A stretch of 15,103 bases of DNA from Anaerolineales bacterium (GTDB taxonomy: Bacteria > Chloroflexota > Anaerolineae > Anaerolineales > Villigracilaceae), in the NCBI GenBank assembly GCA_025938055.1, contig JAICQC010000062.1, positions 1-15,103 of the forward strand, read 5' to 3'. Shown in pieces: positions 7,413 through 13,515 of this stretch. A program made the position numbers and the translations under genes. The notes below the pieces were generated by a model, which searched no databases, had not been told where the DNA came from, and saw only the letters and a program-made list of their open reading frames with translations. Numbering within the stretch: the stretch's first letter is position 1; each line of letters begins with the position of its first letter.

Positions 7413-7433
7413 AAACGTGGGGCGTTTTTGTTT
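7401..7433 (+). terminator. attenuator terminator upstream of aspartate kinase
   Basis: AACGCCTCACG (7401-7411), loop GAAA, CGTGGGGCGTT (7416-7426): an 11-bp stem with one U-G pair and a GNRA tetraloop, merging into TTTTTGTTT (7425-7433). It lies between the leader peptide and the aspartate kinase start. Confidence 0.92.
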
Positions 7434-7441
7434 ACTAGAAC

Positions 7442-7535
7442 TTAAACACAAAGGACACGATGGTCACTAAGGTTTGAAGAATGGTGATCGTGTTTCCTTC
7501 CTCAGCTTTGTGTCCTTAGTGCCCTTCGTGTTTAA
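7442..7535. repeat. imperfect inverted repeat before aspartate kinase
   Basis: Arms of 30 bases (7442-7471 and 7506-7535) match as inverted repeats at 24 of 30 positions. The outer ends are perfect (TTAAACAC / GTGTTTAA). The arms are built from repeating motifs of the AAGGACACNA kind. The element occupies most of the space between the terminator and the Shine-Dalgarno (AAGGAG near 7543) of the kinase gene. It looks like a non-autonomous, non-coding intergenic repeat, with no gene inside. Confidence 0.75.
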
Positions 7536-7556
7536 AGATTTTCAAGGAGTACGATT

Positions 7557-9011
7557 ATGCCAGACTCAAATCAAACGCTTGTCCACAGGACTGCTTCGCT
7601 GGTCATGAAATTTGGAGGCACATCCGTCGGCTCGGCGGATGCGCTGACCCAGGCGATTCAAATCATCAAAGATGCGCGCGGTCAATATTCGCGCGTGGTG
7701 GTGATCACTTCCGCAATGTCTGGTGTTACCGATCTCCTGTTGAAATCCGCGACGCTCGCCGCGCAGGGGAACGTCGAATCGCTGGCAGCCGCAGAATCGA
7801 CACTGAGGGAAAAGCACTTCTCTGCGGCGGATGCGCTTATTATCAACTCGGAGTTGCGAGACAAAACGAAACAGCAGATCAATTGCCTGGTCGAATCTCT
7901 TGTGGATTTATGCCGGGCAATTGCCGTGCTCGGCGAAGCCAGCCCTCGTGCGCTGGATGCGGTCGCCTCGTTGGGGGAACGGATGAGCATCCGCTTGCTG
8001 GGAGCGGTGGCAGAGAGCGCGGGGATCCAAGGGCAGGTGATTGAGTCAAGTGAATTCATTGTCACGAACTCACACTTCCAAAATGCACATCCTGATTTTG
8101 AGGCGACAACTGAAAAGACACGCGGCTGCCTGAATCCCATCCTGGATGGAGGCGCGGTTGTATTCACAACCGGCTTTATCGGCGCGACGCCTGATGGCGT
8201 GATTACCACATTGGGACGCGGTGGCAGCGACTATTCCGCCGGAATCATCGGATCGGTGCTGCCTGCTGATGACGTATGGATCTGGACCGATGTGGACGGC
8301 GTGATGACTGCTGACCCACGCCTCGTACCTTCCGCCAGGACGTTGCCTGAAATCAATTACAGTGAGATCGCTGAGCTTGCGTATTATGGAGCAAAAGTCC
8401 TGCATCCAAAGACGATCCGCCCGGTTGTGGAGGCGGGAATCGGACTGCGCATCTGCAACACGTTCAACCCCTCCCATCCTGGCTCGCGACTGATCGCCAA
8501 CGGGCATGTCAATGGAAAAGTGTATCAAGGTGAACAGGTCATCAAAGCAGTGACCGCCATCCGCAAGCAGAAGCTGGTGACGATCGAAGGACGCGGCATG
8601 CTTGGCGTCCCCGGTGTGGCAGCACGGGCATTTGGCGCCGTCGCCTCCACGGGGACGAGTGTTCCGCTCATTACACAGGCTTCCTCGGAACAGTCCATTT
8701 GTTTTGCGATTCCGACCGAATCAGCAGACCAGGTATTGAACGCATTGCGACAGAACTTTGCCATCGAAATTTCCGAGCGCGATATTGATCGTGTCTGGGC
8801 GACGGATGAAGTTGCCATTATCACGATTGTCGGAATCGGCATGCGGCATACCCCCGGTGTGGCTGGCAGAATTTTCGGCCAGCTGGGAAATAAAGGCGTG
8901 AATGTCCTCGCGATTGCCCAGGGCTCATCGGAAGTGTCCATTAGTCTGGTCGTGGATACAGCAGATATCGAATCGGCGGTCAAGGCAGTGCATGAGTTGA
9001 TCGTGAATTAA
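7557..9011 (+). CDS. lysC: aspartate kinase, monofunctional, ThrA/LysC family
   Basis: Phosphorylates aspartate to aspartyl-phosphate, the entry step for Lys, Thr, Met and Ile. It has 484 residues. The kinase domain starts with VMKFGGTSVG (Lys18) and continues with TTLGRGGSDYSAG, IWTDVDGVMTADPR and AKVLHPKTI. Two C-terminal ACT domains follow (about 330-480) with LVTIEGRGMLGVPGVAARAF and AIITIVGIGMRHTPGVAGRI. The wording is closer to the kinase half of ThrA (IWTDVDGVYTCDPR in E. coli) than to LysC, but there is no fused homoserine dehydrogenase. The ATG at 7557 has AAGGAGT at good spacing. It is the first structural gene after the Thr/Met attenuator, with asd 144 bases downstream. The symbol lysC is used for convenience. 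Which amino acid inhibits the enzyme cannot be told by eye, although Thr would fit the leader peptide. Confidence 0.93.
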   Translation: MPDSNQTLVHRTASLVMKFGGTSVGSADALTQAIQIIKDARGQYSRVVVITSAMSGVTDLLLKSATLAAQGNVESLAAAESTLREKHFSAADALIINSELRDKTKQQINCLVESLVDLCRAIAVLGEASPRALDAVASLGERMSIRLLGAVAESAGIQGQVIESSEFIVTNSHFQNAHPDFEATTEKTRGCLNPILDGGAVVFTTGFIGATPDGVITTLGRGGSDYSAGIIGSVLPADDVWIWTDVDGVMTADPRLVPSARTLPEINYSEIAELAYYGAKVLHPKTIRPVVEAGIGLRICNTFNPSHPGSRLIANGHVNGKVYQGEQVIKAVTAIRKQKLVTIEGRGMLGVPGVAARAFGAVASTGTSVPLITQASSEQSICFAIPTESADQVLNALRQNFAIEISERDIDRVWATDEVAIITIVGIGMRHTPGVAGRIFGQLGNKGVNVLAIAQGSSEVSISLVVDTADIESAVKAVHELIVN

Positions 9012-9019
9012 TCCTCGCG

Positions 9020-9126
9020 TTGAGCGGAGCGACCTGACAGGGGAGCGCAGTCGAAGCGCACGTAACCTTCAGCCCTGCCCTTCGACTGCAAGGCTTCAGA
9101 CTGCACTCAGCCTTTCCGCTCAGGGC
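9020..9126. repeat. intergenic inverted repeat, copy 1 of the TGAGCGGA/GTCGAAG family
   Basis: Outer arms TGAGCGGA (9021-9028) and TCCGCTCA (9115-9122), and inner arms CAGTCGAAG (9048-9056) and CTTCGACTG (9080-9088), all perfect. It fills the gap between aspartate kinase and asd, starting about 9 bases after the kinase stop codon. A second copy with the same two-arm plan lies at 11759-11861. No credible gene is inside. Confidence 0.8.
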
Positions 9127-9155
9127 GAAAGTATTCCATATAAGGAGAAATTATT

Positions 9156-10214
9156 ATGTCATCCCAAATCCCTGTAGCTGTCCTCGGCGCGACCGGCTCT
9201 GTCGGTCAGCGATTTATCTCCTTGCTCGATAACCATCCCTGGTTTAAAGTTGTTGCCCTGGCTGCCTCAGACCGGTCGGTCGGGCAAAAATACTCGCAAG
9301 CCGCGCGCTGGGTATTGAATGAGCCCATACCAGAGTATGCGCGTGAAATGGTTGTCGTACCTGCAACGCCTGATTGTATCGATGCACGAATCGTCTTCTC
9401 CGCCTTACACAATGAGATCGCAAAAGACCTCGAACCCCAGTTCGCCCAGGCCGGTGTGGCAGTCTGTTCCAACGCATCGTCGTATCGCCGCGGTGAAGAC
9501 GTGCCGCTGCTGCTCCCGGAGATCAATGCGGATCATATTTATTTGATCAAAGAGCAGCGCAAAAAGCGCGGGTGGAGTGGGGCTATTCTGACAAATCCAA
9601 ACTGCACGAGCACAGGATTGACCATCGCGCTGCGGGCGCTAAACGACGCGTTCGGCGTGAGGAAAGTGTTTGCCGTTTCGCTCCAGGCACTTTCCGGCGC
9701 GGGGTATCCCGGAATTTCTTCGCTCGACATCATGGATAACATCATTCCAAATGTCGGCAATGGAGGCGAAGAGGATAAAGTGGAATGGGAGCCGCGCAAA
9801 ATGCTCGGCAAACTAAACAATGGCAGGATCGACATGGCGGACATCAAATTCAGCGCGCACACGAATCGAGTGGCGGTGATCGATGGACATATGGTTTGTG
9901 CGAGCGTGGAACTGGCGAATCCCGCGAACCCTGAGATGGCTGAGAAGGTTCTGCGCGACTTCCGCGGAGACGTGCTGGCAAGGGAACTGCCGTCGAGCCC
10001 GCGCCCCGTCATCGAGGTCCGAAATGAGGCGGATCGTCCTCAGCCCCGACTCGACCGCCTGACCGGAAAAGGCATGACGACAGTGGTCGGCCGCGTGCGA
10101 GGCGATCCGATCCTTGATCTCAAATTCGTTGTGCTTTCACACAACACGATCCGCGGCGCGGCGGGTGGATCGATCTATAATGCAGAGCTGCTTGTCAATG
10201 AAAATCTTTTGTGA
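9156..10214 (+). CDS. asd: aspartate-semialdehyde dehydrogenase, archaeal/fungal type
   Basis: NADPH-dependent reduction of aspartyl-phosphate to aspartate semialdehyde, the branch point to lysine and homoserine. It has 352 residues. The N-terminal Rossmann motif is VAVLGATGSVGQRF (about 7-20). The catalytic Cys150 is in TNPNCTSTGL, and His235 in SAHTNRVAVIDGHM is the expected active-site base. SGAGYPGISSLDIMDNIIPNVGNGGEEDK and the length mark it as the archaeal/yeast-like subgroup, distinct from the E. coli type. The ATG at 9156 has AAGGAG upstream. It follows aspartate kinase, so two consecutive enzymes of the pathway share one transcript. Its last codons contain the promoter for the downstream SAM-riboswitch transcript. 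Confidence 0.95.
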   Translation: MSSQIPVAVLGATGSVGQRFISLLDNHPWFKVVALAASDRSVGQKYSQAARWVLNEPIPEYAREMVVVPATPDCIDARIVFSALHNEIAKDLEPQFAQAGVAVCSNASSYRRGEDVPLLLPEINADHIYLIKEQRKKRGWSGAILTNPNCTSTGLTIALRALNDAFGVRKVFAVSLQALSGAGYPGISSLDIMDNIIPNVGNGGEEDKVEWEPRKMLGKLNNGRIDMADIKFSAHTNRVAVIDGHMVCASVELANPANPEMAEKVLRDFRGDVLARELPSSPRPVIEVRNEADRPQPRLDRLTGKGMTTVVGRVRGDPILDLKFVVLSHNTIRGAAGGSIYNAELLVNENLL

Positions 10215-10220
10215 TATAAA
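10192..10220 (+). promoter_or_regulatory. promoter for the SAM-riboswitch metY-metA transcript
   Basis: TTGTCA (10192-10197), a 17-base spacer and TATAAA (10215-10220). The box overlaps the last codons and the stop of asd. The predicted start near 10227 lies about 18 bases upstream of the riboswitch P1 stem. Confidence 0.72.
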
Positions 10221-10244
10221 CTCCCGCTAACAACCAAATACTCG

Positions 10245-10362
10245 CTCTTATCCAGAGAGGCTGAGGGAACGGCCCTGTGACGCCTCGGCAACCGCTCATC
10301 ATTGAGAACGGTGCCAACTCCGACAGAAGGATGGCAACATCCATTGATCTGGAAGATGAGAG
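10245..10362 (+). ncRNA. SAM-I (S-box) riboswitch
   Basis: The sequence follows the S-box consensus: CTTATCCAGAGAGG, then CTGAGGGAACGGCCCTGTGA, CGCCTCGGCAACC, and GGTGCCAACTCC, closing with GGAAGATGAGAG. The P1 stem is CTCTTATC (10245-10252) with GATGAGAG (10355-10362), eight pairs with one G-U. This aptamer binds S-adenosylmethionine. Binding stabilises P1, which frees the terminator 10377-10411 and shuts off metY and metA. Without SAM, the 3' P1 strand (GAGAGG near 10358-10363) can pair with CCTCTT (10379-10384) in the terminator. Confidence 0.96.
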
Positions 10363-10376
10363 GATGGTATCGCATG

Positions 10377-10411
10377 TGCCTCTTCTTGTACTTTCAGAAG
10401 AGGCATTTTTG
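10377..10411 (+). terminator. SAM-riboswitch expression-platform terminator
   Basis: Perfect 10-bp stem TGCCTCTTCT (10377-10386) / AGAAGAGGCA (10396-10405) with a 9-base loop, followed by TTTTTG. It lies between the aptamer and metY, as expected for an OFF switch. Confidence 0.93.
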
Positions 10412-10467
10412 TCCTGCAAAGGGCAGCTCTTCTGACGGGCGGGTAAACCAAGCTCAAGGAGAGGTCT

Positions 10468-11754
10468 ATGCTTACCAAAGAACGTCAATTCGGTTTTAGC
10501 ACCCGGCAGCTGCACACGGGATACGAATCTGAACCAACCACAGGAAGTCGCGCGGTTCCAATTTATCAAACCAGCGCGTATGATCTGCAAAGTACGGACC
10601 GTGCTTCGCGTTTGTTTGCCTTGCAGGAGACGGGGAATATTTACACGCGTATCTCAAATCCAACGTCAAACGTATTTGAACAACGAATTGCAGACCTTGA
10701 AGGCGGTGTTGCCGCTTTGGAGACAAGCTCAGGTCAGGCGGCGCAAATGACCGCCATCTTCACCATTTGTGAGGCTGGAGATCATATCGTTTCGGCTTCG
10801 ACACTCTTTGGCGGGACAGTCAGCCAGTTCAAATATACATTTCCACGCCTGGGAATCAATGTCACATTGGTTGACCCCTCTGACCCTGAAAACTTCCGCC
10901 GGGCGATTCAGCCCAACACAAAACTGATCTACGGTGAGATTATCAGCAACCCGCGGGTGAACATCTTCCCGCTGGAGGAGGTGGCAAAGATTGCGCAGGA
11001 GTTTGGCATTCCATTGCTGATCGACAACACATTTGCCACACCGTATCTCTGCCGGCCATTTGAATGGGGTGCACACATTGTTACACATTCCACGACCAAA
11101 TTTATCGGTGGGCACGGCACCTCTATGGGCGGCGTGGTCATCGATAGCGGAAAGTTCAACTGGGCAAAAAGTGAACGACATAAGAACTTCAACACGCCCG
11201 ACCCCTCTTATCATGATGTCGTCTATGCAGAAGATTTCGGCGCGCTGGCTTTTATCTCCAAGGCTCGTTCAGGAATTATGCGAGACCTGGGATCCTGCCA
11301 ATCGCCGTTCAATTCGTGGCTGTTTATTCAGGGATTGGAAACATTGTCGTTACGGATGGAGCGCCACGTACAGAATGCACAGGCCGTTGCAGAGTATTTG
11401 GAGGATCATCCCAGGGTCAGTTGGGTCATCCACGCCGGGTTGGAGAGTCACCCAGACTACGAACGTGCGAAGAAGTATCTGCCGAAAGGTCCCGGTGCCG
11501 TGCTGGGTTTTGGAGCGAAGGGCGGGCGCGAAGCAGGTGCGCGCTTCATCGACAACCTGAAACTGTTCAGCCACGTTGCCAACCTGGGTGATGCAAAGTC
11601 GCTTGCGATCCATCCCGCCAGTACAACCCATTCGCAGCTTACAGAGGAAGAACAAAAAGCCGCCGGCGTCAGCCCCGATTTTGTCCGTTTGTCCATTGGT
11701 CTGGAGGATATCGACGATATTCTCTGGGATCTGAATCAGGCATTGAGCTCATGA
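10468..11754 (+). CDS. metY: O-acetylhomoserine sulfhydrylase
   Basis: PLP enzyme that makes homocysteine from O-acetylhomoserine and sulfide (direct sulfhydrylation). It has 428 residues, the usual length for MetY and longer than cystathionine synthases or lyases (about 380-400). Visible features are STRQLHTGYE near the start, YTRISNPTSNVFEQRIADLEGG (59-80), Asp186 in LLIDNTFATPYLCRP and the PLP-binding Lys211 in HSTTKFIGGHG. The MetY-type insertion after the lysine (about 225-260, with NFNTPDPSYHDVVY) is present. The ATG at 10468 has CAAGGAGAGG upstream. The SAM-I riboswitch before it and metA after it place it in the methionine branch. Cystathionine gamma-synthase activity is less likely given the length and the predicted acetylated substrate. 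Confidence 0.94.
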   Translation: MLTKERQFGFSTRQLHTGYESEPTTGSRAVPIYQTSAYDLQSTDRASRLFALQETGNIYTRISNPTSNVFEQRIADLEGGVAALETSSGQAAQMTAIFTICEAGDHIVSASTLFGGTVSQFKYTFPRLGINVTLVDPSDPENFRRAIQPNTKLIYGEIISNPRVNIFPLEEVAKIAQEFGIPLLIDNTFATPYLCRPFEWGAHIVTHSTTKFIGGHGTSMGGVVIDSGKFNWAKSERHKNFNTPDPSYHDVVYAEDFGALAFISKARSGIMRDLGSCQSPFNSWLFIQGLETLSLRMERHVQNAQAVAEYLEDHPRVSWVIHAGLESHPDYERAKKYLPKGPGAVLGFGAKGGREAGARFIDNLKLFSHVANLGDAKSLAIHPASTTHSQLTEEEQKAAGVSPDFVRLSIGLEDIDDILWDLNQALSS

Positions 11755-11758
11755 TTCC

Positions 11759-11861
11759 GTCCTGAGCGGAGTGGCACCTTATCGCCACGTAGTCGAAGGG
11801 CATCTAGAGCCGGAATTTCCGATGTAATTGCCCTTCGACTTCGCTGCGCTTCGCTCAGGGC
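11759..11861. repeat. intergenic inverted repeat, copy 2 of the TGAGCGGA/GTCGAAG family
   Basis: Outer arms CCTGAGCG (11761-11768) and CGCTCAGG (11852-11859), and inner arms AGTCGAAGGGCA (11791-11802) and TGCCCTTCGACT (11829-11840), all perfect. It has the same layout and core words as 9020-9126. It begins about 5 bases after the metY stop and ends just before the metA Shine-Dalgarno (GCGGAGG). Confidence 0.82.
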
Positions 11862-11874
11862 GCGGAGGTATCCC

Positions 11875-12792
11875 ATGCCCGTAAAAATTCCAACCACCCT
11901 GCCTGCCCGCGCGACTCTCGAACGAGAGAACATCTTCGTTATGGACGAAGAACGTGCCCTCCACCAGGATATTCGTCCGCTGCGTGTGGCAATCCTCAAT
12001 CTGATGCCCACCAAGATCGCGACAGAGACGCAACTCCTGCGATTACTTTCCAATTCCGCGCTTCAAGTGGAAGTTACACTGCTTCACACAGCCACGCACG
12101 AATCAAAGAATACCGACGCGGACCATTTGCTGAACCATTATCTTACCTTCGACGATATTCATGGCGAAAAATTCGACGGTCTCATCATCACCGGCGCGCC
12201 CGTGGAGCAAATCCCTTTTGAGGAGGTCGAATACTGGGATGAACTGACCAACATCCTGGATTGGGCAGAGATGAACGTTGAGTCAACGTTTCATATTTGC
12301 TGGGGGGCACAGGCGGCACTCTATCACCGTTATGGCATCCCAAAGTATGATCTGCCCCGCAAGATGTTCGGCGTCTATGAGCATCGAGTCCTCGCCCGGA
12401 CCGAAAGTCTGCTACGCGGTTTCGACGATGTCTTCCTCGCCCCGCATTCCCGCCACACCGAGATCCGCCGCGCGGACGTGGAGGCGATCCACGACCTGAA
12501 TATCCTCGCCGAATCAGAGGAAGCGGGTCTATATCTGCTTGGCACCAAAGATGGACGGCACCTCTTCGCGACGGGACATTCGGAATATGATCCGTTTACA
12601 CTTAAGTCAGAATATGATCGGGATGTCAACAAGGGACTGCCCATCCATGTACCCAAAAACTATTACCCAAATGACGATCCGACCCTGCTCCCCACGGTCC
12701 GCTGGCGTGGGCATGCGAATCTGTTATTCTCGAACTGGCTGAACTACTATGTATATCAGGTCACGCCATATGATGTGAATCAGATTCCATAA
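11875..12792 (+). CDS. metA: homoserine O-acetyltransferase, MetA fold
   Basis: Activates homoserine by O-acylation for methionine synthesis. It has 305 residues and aligns in numbering with E. coli MetA. The catalytic Cys142 is in HICWGAQA, and His235 and Glu237 are in TGHSEYD. The acyl-CoA specificity position 111 is Glu ([12 protein letters not shown]). In the MetA family, Glu111 is associated with acetyl-CoA (as in Bacillus cereus) and Gly111 with succinyl-CoA (as in E. coli). The predicted product is therefore O-acetylhomoserine, which matches the neighbouring metY. The ATG at 11875 has GGAGG six bases upstream. It is the last gene of the plus-strand cluster, presumably under the same SAM riboswitch as metY. 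Its last 32 bases overlap the 3' end of the convergent methyltransferase gene. Confidence 0.95.
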   Translation: MPVKIPTTLPARATLERENIFVMDEERALHQDIRPLRVAILNLMPTKIATETQLLRLLSNSALQVEVTLLHTATHESKNTDADHLLNHYLTFDDIHGEKFDGLIITGAPVEQIPFEEVEYWDELTNILDWAEMNVESTFHICWGAQAALYHRYGIPKYDLPRKMFGVYEHRVLARTESLLRGFDDVFLAPHSRHTEIRRADVEAIHDLNILAESEEAGLYLLGTKDGRHLFATGHSEYDPFTLKSEYDRDVNKGLPIHVPKNYYPNDDPTLLPTVRWRGHANLLFSNWLNYYVYQVTPYDVNQIP

Positions 12793-13513
12793 CTTTGGGT
12801 TTCCGCGCCGTATGAATGGCAACGATACCCAGTGTTAATCGCGCAAAGGAAATATCTGTGAAGCCCAGAGCAGCTAATTCCTGCCCGAAATCTTCTGCAG
12901 TTGGAAAGTTCTCTATTCCTTTAAGCAGATATTTATATGCGGATGAATCTTCATTTGTCGCTATCCAGCCAATGACAGGGACACACCAGCGCATGTACAA
13001 CCAGTATGCGCGATAAAGCCACGTCCGGGGGATCTTTGAAGATTCCAGCACCACCAATCTGCCCCCCGGGCGCAGGACCCTGAATGCTTCACATAGCACC
13101 CTTCCACGTTCACAAATTTTGAGTCCAAACGAAATTGAATACAGATCAATACTCTCGGCAGGTACATCTGGCATGGAATGTGCATCGAGCACGCGAAATT
13201 CAACCGAAGAATTTTCAGCTATCAATCGTTTTTGTGCAATGGCGAGCATCTGGGGGCTGATGTCGGATGCAATGATCCTTTGACCCGGTTGAATATCTGC
13301 ATAATGACAGACACGCAGAATAATGTCACCTGTGCCTGTGGCGCAGTCAAGCAATAATGACCAGGGTTCATTGGCGATGACTCGAGCCATTCTCCGTTTC
13401 CAAATCCGATGGACCCCAAAGCTGAACAGATCACAGAGGAAATCATAGCGGCTTGCGATTCGACCAAAGACGTCATCCCGCTGTGTGTCGAATTCAGCTG
13501 CGTTTTCCTTCAT
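12761..13513 (-). CDS. UbiE/MenG-type demethylmenaquinone methyltransferase
   Basis: Class I SAM-dependent methyltransferase. The sequence reads like UbiE/MenG, which methylate demethylmenaquinone in the last step of menaquinone synthesis. Visible features are [27 protein letters not shown] near the start, motif [10 protein letters not shown] (55-63), [27 protein letters not shown] and [14 protein letters not shown]. It has 250 residues, as expected. The start is set at the ATG at 13513, two bases after the stop of the upstream gene. An in-frame GTG at 13531 would add six residues and overlap that gene, with no better ribosome site. The SFGL motif has KICERG where most UbiE proteins have RNV-D, so another small-molecule substrate remains possible. 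No menaquinone genes are nearby. The 3' end overlaps metA convergently. Confidence 0.8.
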   Translation of the reverse strand: MKENAAEFDTQRDDVFGRIASRYDFLCDLFSFGVHRIWKRRMARVIANEPWSLLLDCATGTGDIILRVCHYADIQPGQRIIASDISPQMLAIAQKRLIAENSSVEFRVLDAHSMPDVPAESIDLYSISFGLKICERGRVLCEAFRVLRPGGRLVVLESSKIPRTWLYRAYWLYMRWCVPVIGWIATNEDSSAYKYLLKGIENFPTAEDFGQELAALGFTDISFARLTLGIVAIHTARKPKVMESDSHHMA

Positions 13514-13515
13514 GA

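Noticed and set aside
6949..7556. T-box riboswitch in either leader
   Set aside because: No T-box core sequence or specifier/antiterminator layout is seen. Leader peptides with coded amino-acid runs explain the region.
10302..10499. 65-residue plus-strand frame over the SAM riboswitch
   Set aside because: The sequence is fully explained by the aptamer and terminator, and the frame runs into metY out of phase.
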